A stretch of 64,000 bases of DNA from Ottelia alismoides (Eukaryota; Streptophyta; Magnoliopsida; Alismatales; Hydrocharitaceae), in NCBI GenBank assembly GCA_037367405.1, contig JAZKJV010003358.1:62001-126000 (forward strand), given 5' to 3'. The notes under the pieces were generated by a model that was given only the letters and a program-made list of their open reading frames with translations, searched no databases and had not been told where the DNA came from. Made by a program: the position numbers and the translations under genes. How positions within the stretch are numbered: the stretch's first letter is position 1; every line of letters begins with the position of its first letter. Shown here piece after piece: positions 24,525 through 34,717 of the stretch.

Positions 24525-26333
24525 TGTTGGACATGCGAGCCCACGACGAGCAATTATGCAATAAATATTATTGCGAATGTCATTCCCGATATGAAATGAA
24601 GAATAGCTAATTTGCATAATAGAACCCTTAGTACAATTAGGATTATGTACCATGGTCATATTAATGATCATACAATTGTTTATTCAATTGTTGAATCATA
24701 GAGGCTAGTGCTTAAATGAACATCTAAAGTGTTAGATTGAGAACTCATCAAGCACCATCAAATGATTATTAAGCAAGAATCTCCATCGTAAAAAGGAGAT
24801 GGCAATTCTCTCTCTAAAGGTTGATATCTGACCGACCTCTTGATGTAGGTCCTCTGCATAGGAATAGAGATTCAAAGGTGTTAGATTAGTTAGGTCAAAG
24901 AGTTGACTTAACGAGATTGAGATAACCAAAGACCTATGTCGTATGTTGTCACGATATAGGCATGCGTCCTCTGACCAGAGAGATGTGTTACTATATGTTT
25001 GAGTATATACATTTGGTAGACTAATAGGTTGATGACCTAACCAAGGTCTATACATCGACGCATTGGTGTGCATGGGGGCATATGAGTAATACGACCTCTC
25101 AAAGGGATCATACAGGTTCATTTACTGAACATGAAGACATGAGCTCACTCATGAGATATTGGGAAGAATCAAATTCCGTGCACGATCATCTCGGTTTAGA
25201 GGCTTCTTGAATTTGTAGGTTTTATATATGCTTTTGGAAAGCATATGATCAAGACCTAGGTGTGATATATGCTTTTGGAAGTATATGATCGATACTGACT
25301 CCCAATGATCAAATGAGAAACTTAATGATAAAACCTTGAATTAGACAATGTAAAATCGATCTAGTACTTTGGATTTATTCTTGGTCTTCCAGTATGCAGG
25401 ATGTACATGTATTAGGAATACCTGAGGGTGATGTGATCATAAAAGATTGTATAACCATGATGCTTCCATTCCTGGGAGTGATGAAACAGGTCTGGATTTT
25501 GACTCCTCTCAGTAGAGAAGGGATCTGATCTTGGTCCAAGTGTTGGACATTGATATGAATGTGATTCAGATGCAATAAGAAGATTAGATTTGCGATCTTG
25601 ATTTAATTAAGCATCTATGAGAGGTCCACAAGATCTGGATTTGAGACGTGATCTCAATATCCAAGTCACTATATATGGAACAATACAATCGCCATGTCCT
25701 TATCTCCAAGTATCCGCGAAAAAAGCTCATTATCCTTGAAGGAGTTCATGGATAATTTCATTGTTGATATTATATATATATATGAGCATTAGGAAATTGA
25801 TAATTAAATGTGATTTAATTATCATGAATAATATGAATTTGATTCATATTATAAAGAGAGTTATCTGAGATAATTAAATGTGATTTAATTATCAAAGATG
25901 TGGATAATGTGAATGTGATTCATATTGTTCGGGCACATGAGAAAAGAGATCCAAGATGATTAAATGTGATTTAATTATCATGGATATGAATGATGTGGAT
26001 AACACTATTCATATTATTTAGATATATTATAAATGTGATTAATAATATAATATATAAGAGAGAGAGAGAGTCTATTGTGATTTATATTCGTTAATTAATT
26101 ATTGATGTGAATTGGATTCACATTGGATGATTAATTATAAATATAATTTACATTTTATTTTGGATTGTGAATGTGATTCACATTTTTCCAATGGCATGAT
26201 TGCAATATTCACAAGATAATTATGAATTATTTTTATGAGATAATTTACAAAAAATGTTGTTGTAAAACTTGGAGATATCATGTGATAATGAGATCTCATG
26301 ATATAATGAGATCTCATGAAATGATTGGGTAGC
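24525..26333 (+). mobile_element. Copia-2 5' LTR, first segment
   Basis: Starts TGTTGGACATGCGAGCCCAC and follows the copia-1 LTR throughout. It is cut at 26333 by a gypsy solo LTR and resumes at 29682. The two segments together make about 2.61 kb, the same as the solo copy at 34718. The five bases before it are TGATT. It is a 5' LTR because a primer binding site follows its end. Confidence 0.88.
25799..26182. repeat. Array of eight palindromes with 3-base loops in copia-2 LTR
   Basis: Perfect or nearly perfect hairpins lie at 25799-25823 (11-base arms, loop GTG), 25828-25852 (11, TTG), 25869-25893 (11, GTG), 25906-25926 (9, GTG, one mismatch), 25955-25979 (11, GTG, one mismatch), about 26024-26048 (imperfect), 26105-26123 (8, TGG) and 26166-26182 (7, GTG). 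All loops on this strand are G/T only, while the arms differ in sequence. Confidence 0.88.
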
Positions 26334-29300
26334 TGTTGATTGCGAAATTCGAGGGACGGAAAGTTAATGAAAAATAGGTCGTTGTTTATCCCCAGAATCT
26401 CACGTCAACAAAAGATTATTTTTTTTTAAATTTTTGCTACTTATTAACCTGTATAGCGGACAGGGTCGAACTCAGGGAGGCTACAATTCCCGAGGGTTAT
26501 TCAATTAATCGAAAATCAATCAAGAGAAAACAGGAATCTCAAAGGACAACTATCCTTGGTTTTTGTGATTTTTTTAATTTTTTAATTTTTTTACTTCTAA
26601 TTTTTTTATTTTCTGATTTTTAAATTTTTAGTGATTTTAATTTTTCAATTTTTTTTATTTTCAAAAATAACACGATGCAATATTCACAAGATTAAACATA
26701 CGCACACCAACTCTTTTTACAATTTTTCAATGAGTAAAAAATTGTTCAGAAAAATTCAAAGAAAATATTTTTGGGTTTTAGAAGTTTTAAAATGTTTTTA
26801 AGAATTTTTGTGGAATTTTCAGATGTTTTGTATTTTTCTAAAAATCAAACAGTGAGAAAATAAGAAAAAGTGCACAGCCTGGAGTAATTTGCAATTTAAA
26901 AATCCTTTAAATGCCCACAACTCCTGGCAATTATTTTTAGAAGAAACTAGAAACCATTATCTACAAGCAGGAACTGAAATCACAATTTTTCGATTTTTGT
27001 AGAATTTTTTTATGATTTTTAGAAGATTTTTTGATGTTTTTTAATTTTTTTGAGTTTTATAAATGATTAATGCGTGAAAATTGGTCAGAAATTAAAAGAC
27101 AATGAAATCAAACTACCCTAATGTTTTTGGAATTTTTGGAACAATATTCGAATTTTTATGAATTTTCAAATTTCAAGAAGACAAAAAGGCACTGTTTTTG
27201 ATTTTTTAATAATATCAAATGAAGTCAAAATACAATGAAAAATTTATGCTAATAAAACAATCACATGAAGAGCATAACACAATTCTTTCAAAATTTTTAG
27301 ATCACAAATGACATTTATTTCAATCAAAAGATCAAGCAAGTTATTGTTCTGCAGTTCGGGGATCAAATTGTAATTACTGAAAAGTTCTGGACCGAAATGT
27401 AATAAAATAAATATCAGACTGAATTTCGCAAATTACCCACTATCACGTGTGTTGCATATGATCTGATTTGAAGCCTGGATGTCTCTACAATTTTAAAAAC
27501 TTCTGGAACCAATACTGCAATCTTCTCAATCAATTATTAAAGTCAAAACCCTAACGAGGGTTCTCTTCGTTCCTTGAATCCAACAGGGGCAAGAGGGATG
27601 GCTGCCGCCTCCTCTACTCTTCTTCTTCGGCGGCAGCTGGCGGCGCGGAGGTCGCGGATGGCGTTTTGGAGGTGCTGGCGTTGGAGCGGGGTCGTGCCAC
27701 AGGCGGAGAAGCTCGTGCGGGCGGCGGCTGCTCGAGGTCAGGGTTGGCGCGGTGCTGCGCCGCCGCAGGAGGCGGAGGGCGCGATGGTGGAGGACGTGGG
27801 CGGTGTCGTCGGTGCAGCAGGGGTGGCTGCTCGCGGTGCTGGCATGGGCGCGGCGGTGGCCGCGTTCTTCGCTGCTAGGAGGAGGGGCGGTACTGTGGAG
27901 GCAGCCGGAGGGGCGACACACGCCTCCGTCGGCTGGCGGTGGAATGGAGGCCGCCCTGGTCGGCGGGGCGATCTGGAAGATGCTGCGGTGCGGGACGGCA
28001 CTGCCGCCCGCTTGGGTTTTTTTTTAATTTTTTTAATTTTTTTAAACAGTGAATAGAGAAGAAATTTTTTTATTATTTTTTTCAAATTCGAAAAAATAGG
28101 AAATAGAAGGGATAAAGAATAATTATTATTTTTTTTGTTTTTTATATGACCCTGCAAAACAAACGTTAGAAGTAAAGGAAAAAAGATTTATTTATCTACA
28201 AAATCGGAACATGGATGGGGATTCGGCGAAAGATGAGGGACTCGAATCCGATCTCCGACCACCGTGCGCGGCCGGAGTTGAGAGATCGTGGACGGTAGAA
28301 ATAGAAGGCGAAGAGATCGCGATGATGAGATGAAAAATCGAGTCGATGGCGGATCAAATCGAGATGGATTTTTTAAGATCTAGAGAAAAAAATTGCCTCC
28401 GAGAAAAAAAATGCGATGAACTAAAGTACGATTAAACTAAGATAAAAATACGAGAAAAATTTGGATCTCACCTTAGGAGCGGAAAATTGACTGTGATCGC
28501 CTCGACAAGGCCGACTCGCTGTCACCGGACGGCTCGGAGGCTAGGCAACTTCCTCGACGAAATTTCTCTCGGAGATCGGGCTCCTCTCTCTAAAGATTGA
28601 TCAGGTTGGAATGAGGGAGATGGAGCCATATAAATAGAAAAGAGAGACATTAGAATTTTTGAATTTTTGGATAAGAAGATAAGAGAGATTTTTTTTGGTG
28701 GAAGAGATAACATGAGAGATAAAATAGAAAGATAAAATTATTTACAAAATTATCTAATTTTTTTGAATTTTCGTCACTTTATTTATTTGAATTAAAAATG
28801 TTATTTTTTTATTTTTTTATGATGGTTAGTTAAAAATAGCAACTATATACATGTACTATATACATATATGACATTATATACAAGGATAAATGGGGAAATT
28901 AGCCTCTCTTTTTTTGTTTTAAGAATTTTATTAATTTTTTTATTTTTATTTTTGTTTTAAGTAATTAGTAAAAATATTTACAAATATATATACAAATATA
29001 ATATACACAAAATACAAGGGAAAATTGCACAAACCACCCCAGAAAACCGACTTTTCAACCGTAACTCCAAAAATTATAAAACCACAGTCATTTTGAAGAT
29101 AATTTAATTTAGAATTCAATGGAAGTGATATTTGCTCAATTTGAGATCATATGGAGCCGGAATTGATCTTTCAATTAGTGCTTAGTGGCTTTTTCCAAGT
29201 GTGGCTACTTTTATTCTGTACATGATTTAATTGTGCAATCAGTTTTATTAATTAGGAACCATTTTTATTTACAACTTTGATTTTGAATGTTATTTGATTT

Positions 29301-29681
29301 GGGGTCAATTAAGGTACAAATAAATTAGTGTTAGTTTTATACAGATATACACAAAATAAGTGAGAAACAAATTTTTTTGGATTTTCTGGTTGAGGACCCT
29401 ATCTCCCCCAACTTTATTTCTGGTCGATCAGGTCAAGTCTTGACCTTCTTTCGGGGTTCGGGTCAGCCTGTATACAGTCTTCCTTTTTTTTATTTTCTTT
29501 TCTTTATTTTTCCTTTCTTTCTTTATTTATTTATTTTAGGTTAAAATTAGTAAGAAATGTACAATACACACAAATGCAAGTTAGTAAGAATATGGAGTTA
29601 GCGTTATATGCAGGTGTTTTATAAGGGATTTTAAGCTAAAATAAATGAATAAAGATGACGAATCGCAGATTCATTAGTAGC
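26329..29681 (-). mobile_element. Complete gypsy solo LTR inserted in copia-2 LTR
   Basis: A 3343-base LTR at 26334-29676 in minus orientation, flanked by a 5-base target duplication GTAGC (26329-26333 and 29677-29681). On the plus strand it starts TGTTGATTGC and ends ATTCATTA, so its own 5' end is TAATGAATC, a one-base change from the family start TGATGAATC. It contains the LTR end block (GGGTCGAACTCAGGGAGG, about 26464) and the diagnostic block near 29400-29460. An AT-rich outer part, a GC-rich middle (27540-28620) and an AT-rich start complete it. No internal gag-pol is present, so it arose by recombination between the LTRs of a full element. Confidence 0.9.
27540..28030. other. GC-rich middle of the gypsy solo LTR
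   Basis: A very GC- and CpG-rich block with overlapping open frames on both strands, rich in Ala, Arg and Gly. No domain is recognisable, and the frames come from base composition. It corresponds in position to the GC-rich middle of the element B LTR (54840-56000). It probably marks the transcribed start region of the LTR. Confidence 0.6.
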
Positions 29682-30483
29682 CATCCCCCGCTTTTTTAGG
29701 TATATGGTTTATCTCCTCATTATCTCCAAGGTTAATTAATTGATTTGATTTGAAATTAATTATATTGATTTATTTATATATATTAAATTGAATTAATTAT
29801 TGTTGTGTTTTCACAACAAGATCATGGCCATTGAAAGAAACACAAATCAATCTCATCCATTGCATTTGTGTGCACATGGATTGAGATCCGTGGATCTCAA
29901 AATACTATATAAGAAGAGGCACCCCTTACTCTTCAAATAACATCATTGACTCTCTCTCTCATTCTCTACATGCCATCTATCTCTCTCTCTCTCTCTCTCC
30001 CTTGGGTGGTCGTCCTCTCTATACTAGAGAGAAAGTCACCATCACCACAACATCGTCGCTATGCTACCGTATTACTTTCTCATGGATCTCCGCCTCCTTC
30101 GGTACGTATCGCTCGTGAAGAAGACATCAAATCTCGTGTGATGAGATCAGGAGATTCGTCGCTTGGATCATCAACATGGATTGTGAGGAGCACACGTCTC
30201 ATCAACGCGCTCGCAAGCGTCCCCTCTATCGGATTGGACTTGAGATAGGAGGTCTCTTCATTTAGATACTCGATCGCAACTACACTTCAAGTGGTAGTTT
30301 TAATACCTAATTGTGATTTAGATGAAACAATTCGAGAAAATGTTCATGGATCATGTGGTTTCATCATATTAAAATTTTAAATTCCGTTACCTGGAGCAAC
30401 TAGTGCGACTAGTCTCTCCCGGTCGTATTTGATGCGATGCTTACACTTCCGTGATGTGCTTAAGCATATTTCCATATATTTCA
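29682..30483 (+). mobile_element. Copia-2 5' LTR, second segment
   Basis: The copia LTR resumes after the gypsy solo LTR: TTGTGTTTTCACAACAAGATCATGGCCATTGAAAG, TATA box ACTATATAAGAAGAGG (about 29904-29919), CT repeat (29970-30000), then the region matching 13500-13832 of copia-1. It ends ATATATTTCA at 30483. Confidence 0.88.
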
Positions 30484-30485
30484 AG

Positions 30486-30497
30486 TGGTATATGAGA
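30486..30497 (+). promoter_or_regulatory. Copia-2 primer binding site
   Basis: TGGTATATGAGA begins two bases after the LTR end and resembles TGGTATCAGAGC, the sequence complementary to initiator tRNA-Met used by most plant copia elements. It differs by a few bases. Its position confirms that the preceding LTR is the 5' LTR. Confidence 0.75.
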
Positions 30498-33400
30498 CTT
30501 AGGTTGGAGGTTTTGGATACGATCCATAAACCTAAGAAGACTTGGGTTCATTAGGTCTTGAGAAAATTTTATTGCATTTCAATTTTAACAGCCGTGTTTT
30601 GTGATTATTTTAGGCTCTATTTAAAATGTTTAAACACTTATCATTGGAGTCCCCATTAAATAAGGAAATTGTGAGATTTGAGTTTGCGTGAGTTGGAATC
30701 CGATAAATCAGGATATGATCATTTTAATGAACATATATCCATTGTTTAAAGTTGGCGAATCTTGACATGGTGAGAGAGTTAATTACGATTTTGAAACGTC
30801 TGGAAATGCTTGATAATCATTTGAGTTATGTTTTAAATCAAATAAGCAAAATTTGAAACTGATTTTGCATGATTTGGACTTAAAATGAATTAGATATGCT
30901 AATGTTAGTAAGTGAGGGTCACTGCTGGAAATTGCAATCCTTATCAAGAATCATGTGAGTGTCATTTAAGAAATCAATGAAATTAATGGTTAATTTCTTA
31001 GAATAATTATGGAAAATATCAGTGAAATATATGATGATAATTATTTCCTTAAATGACATTGCCTTAACCAATAATTGATTAGATATGGTCTAGATCTCAA
31101 ATTGGTTACATTATATACTTTCCAACAAACAATGTTGCTTGAATAGGTTTGGGAATTTTTTTTGAAAATTTTCTTGTAATAAAAATGGTTTTGAGTATTA
31201 CTATATGGTATAACTTCGATTGAAAAACCGATTATCATCTCAAGTACAAAGTGACCGACTTGGCATTATCTTTTTTCGAGGCGAATATGGTGTCTAATCG
31301 GGAAGCGTTGGGGTAGGAGGTTACACTGTGTACGGTTTGTCCCATTCCCATCAGTACTGACCATGACAACGGGTAGGGAACGGATAATGCTTGAGAAATT
31401 AAGATGTATTTTCTAATTATTAAATTTCGAAATAATACGTATTTGATATAATACCATATTTCAAGTAACAATGAAGAATGTTTGTTGGATATTGATGATT
31501 ACATTATATACAATTATAACATGCTTAAATTATGTGAAGAACAACCTTAATATCTGACATATAATCTACAATTGCGTACAATTAACATGTTATTTATTGC
31601 ATACACACAGAGGAGAAAATCATCTTAGTTATACATAATCAATTAAATCACAACATAAATTGACAATTCAGGATTATATATCTGGATAAAATATTCTCTA
31701 AAATCTTTATTTGCATATTATTTATGGATTATATGGTGAGATTATATTTAAAACTAAGATTGATAATCGTCCTTGTTCATCACCAAGATATAGCTTAAAT
31801 AATTATCTTTATAAACCAATAACTCATATTTATATTTATTATACTAAGGGAGAAAATAAAAATTCATTAAAAATTGTATTGATACAGAAGGGGTAGCATC
31901 AAATTAAATGAACAGGCCAACACATTGTTTAGCACTACAAATTCTCTTAACATTTAATCTTGGAAAGAAAAAAGGAGGGAGACTTGTGTAAAATTTCCAT
32001 TCATTACTCCCATGCATGTTGCCCTACATACATACCCCTTCCCCATGAATTGAACCTCCCACATAATGCACTCTCTTTATTCTTCTCTCTCTTGCCCATG
32101 CATGAATGTATTTATTTCTTTTGTCTTTATATGCCTGGATGAAGACCCTTCAATAGCCAAAGGATGCATATAACATCTATAAAAGGAGGAGCCCCCCAAG
32201 GCACCAAGGAGCTCGTGACCTCTCCCTCAACGTAACTCTCTCATTCCTGGCACAAGTTCTCTCGCCCTCGTCTTTCCCTTCGCCTTCCTCTGCACGTACG
32301 GCTATCCCCTTCAGCCTGCACCACCTTGCGCGGCCACCAGCTTGCGCGCACCTCCTCCGTGTAGTCTGGCTCCATCTCCGCTTACTCCAGCCTATGTGGA
32401 CCTCCTTCGTGCTCGTCTCCACGCCTCCATCTTCACGTTGTCGCTATCTCGTGACTCCACAGTCATCTCCGAAAGCTCCAATAGAGAAGACTTCTTCCCC
32501 ATATTTATTTGCCTTTTGCATTTGTTCTTTTAGTCATTTTATTTAAGTTGAACTTGAAGAAAGCAACTCTCATGTTGTAAGTTCTCTTGCATTTTCTTTC
32601 TATTACTTGTTTGGTTTAAATTGAACTTGGAAGCATTCTTATTTTGTAAGTTTTTTTCTCAACTCTTAGTTGCCTTAATATATTTCAAGTTTACCTTCCA
32701 TTATTTTGTTTTGAAATATTGCAAATATCATCTTATTTCTTCTATCTTAATTTACAATTTTACCCCCATCTTCTTATTTAGTTGTACTCATGCCCTCCTT
32801 CATTTACTTTAAGTTCTAGGAAGATTTTCACCGTAGATCGCATTCTCTCACAATTTTTCTCTTATCGCAATAGACTAAAGTTTGCATCAAGTTTGAAAGA
32901 AGAATAAAAATTGCAAGTTTGCTTAGTCCCTGCGTATACGAACCTCTACTTGCACTATACACCTCATATATTTCCATCATGCTTGTAGTTGTAATCTTTT
33001 TTGTTTGATTGTGGTTTTTCGTGGAACAACAATGACGTGATAAAACCAACTTCTTAAACCATGAAATAATACGTATTTGAGATAATACCATATTTTAAGT
33101 AACAATGAAGAATGCTTATTGGATATTAATTGGATCATTGATTTAATGTGATTAGATTAATTAGAATCCAATTAAAATTAAAACACTCTATTATGAATAG
33201 AGTTGTTATTTCCATTGAAAGAACTAATTATGTCAATATGATTCATAATAATTAATTAAAATTTGAACAAGAAATGGAGGATCACATAAGTGACATCCAT
33301 GATCTCCCGTCAAGGCAAAGGGTTCTGTCACTAGAGATTGTATGTCGGAGACGCCTATTCGAAGTGACAACTCCTGCATACAAGCCATTTGGATCGGGCT

Positions 33401-33663
33401 CTTTGCTTCTTGAAAGAGTAAGGACATATACGTAGTGACCCCAATATCGGGTCCTCATATTAATGGGGCAACATTGGATTGTGCATAACAAGTTGTATTC
33501 CTGTTGACGATTGGTTAAATTATTGACGGGTCAACATCACCTTAGGGGTGGTGGGCTCAGGTGTTAAAGTTATCGAATTGGAAATGCAAGTTGGACTTGC
33601 AAGGCGAAACGTATTCCCTCTTCTTTTTATCGGAGTTACAGGTTCTCATATTATGGGGATGTC
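30498..33663 (+). other. Copia-2 untranslated leader, interrupted
   Basis: Long AT-rich leader without coding domains. Its last part (33130-33663) matches, in reverse, 61620-62160 of copia-3, including AGTTGTATTCCTGTTGACGATTGG, GGAAATGCAAGTTGGACTTGCAAGG and TTCTCATATTATGGGGATG. In copia-3 the gag gene follows about 200 bases beyond that point. Here the match stops near 33663, where gypsy-like sequence takes over, so gag-pol of copia-2 is not in this window. Confidence 0.75.
31429..33127. repeat. 65-base direct repeat flanking a 1.57 kb segment with a TATA box
   Basis: 31429-31493 and 33063-33127 match at 61 of 65 positions without gaps. The segment between holds CTATAAAAGGAGGAGCC (about 32176) followed by a C/T-rich stretch (32210-32500), which looks like a promoter and leader. 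Near 32928 it has CCCTGCGTATACGAACCTCTACTTGCACTATACAC, resembling a gypsy LTR end block. It is probably a solo LTR or non-autonomous retroelement. The 65-base flanks are too long for a normal target duplication. Confidence 0.7.
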
Positions 33664-33669
33664 AGGTCT

Positions 33670-34515
33670 AGCCCCACGTAAAGGTGAACAGGAGTGGCGA
33701 TGGTCGGTGGAGGCTTATTTGAAGAGGGGAAGTTGGAAGCTCATATGGTGGACAACGTGGTTTGCAGGCAAGGCATGGAGCGAATGAGAGGGAGGCGTGG
33801 AGAACATAGATACCCGCGAGGAAAAGGGAAGATCAGGCTTTGACTGAGAGTGATTATGGAGACAAGGGGAGTGTTGAGGAGGTGGTGAAAATGGGAAGGG
33901 GGCGTTAGTCGTACGAGGTGGAGGAGGTGGGGGAGAAGGAGAAATCAGATATAGGAGACAGGGTCTCAACCGTTGGATCTCGTGATCCAACGACTGAGAG
34001 GAGGGCGCGGAGGAGTGATCTAGATCAAATGATCAAGGCGCATCCAAGGGTCGAGGGATATAGCGCATGATGTCGTTGGATCAAATGATCCAACGGTCGA
34101 GGTCAGGCAGAAAGGAGCGATGTGATATGGAGAAGCATAAGATAGTTGTGGAAAGTGATACGTAGAGAAAGGGGAAGCAGGAGGAAGCGAGCAGTCGAGA
34201 TGCAATATGGAAGATGAATCGGATGGTGGAGATCGAAGTGTGTATGTATAGTGGAGATTAAAGCTCCTGAGATGATGGGGCAGCAGGAAAAAGAGCAGGA
34301 ATGAGTGGCCCTGATTGAGCATCTAGAAGGCCATCAGACGTCAGGAGGCAGAGGCATGTGGCAAAAGGGGAAGAGGGCCAAGTGGCTCAACCAGAAAGAG
34401 CCACGTGGCCCAATCAGGTTATTCAGACAAAGAACATGAAAAAGGAAGGAGAAGGAGGCGGATTTTGGAAAAACTCAAAACATGAAAGTTTTAGATCTCA
34501 ATGAGACCGAGGTTC
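33670..34515 (-). mobile_element. Gypsy LTR, middle part
   Basis: GC-rich, purine-rich sequence on the plus strand with two CGTTGGATC-nnnn-GATCCAACG palindromes (33971-33992 and 34074-34095). GCCACGTGGCCCAATCAGG near 34401 resembles GGCCCACGTGGACCAATCAGG near 54875 of the element B LTR, placing this as an LTR middle in minus orientation. Both ends are truncated. No gene is supported in it. Confidence 0.55.
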
Positions 34516-34717
34516 ATTACACTCCGGCAGGCATATTATTTTCAATCAAGCATGTCCACTTTTTTGGTGTTTTTGATTTTGCATTTTTTTGAAATACTAT
34601 ATACATCAACCTTTACATAAGGACTTTTTCTTCTTAAGCCATCAGACTATCCCTCTTTTGAAGCTTTATTGCAACCCATAACTTCTGTCTTTAGACCTCA
34701 TTGCCATTGGATCAGGT
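34516..34717 (-). mobile_element. Minus gypsy derivative, 3' non-coding region (left of the copia solo LTR)
   Basis: ACTCCGGCAGGCATnTTnTTTTC and GTCCACTTTTTTGG match the reverse of 53070-53115 of element B, and TTGAAGCTTTATTGCAACCCA matches the reverse of 52955-52980. The same region continues at 37325 beyond the inserted copia LTR. Confidence 0.75.

Noticed and set aside
27574..28056. Long overlapping open frames on both strands, Ala/Arg/Gly-rich
   Set aside because: They result from high GC inside a solo LTR; no domain, both strands open at once, and not kept in the equivalent part of the other LTR copies.
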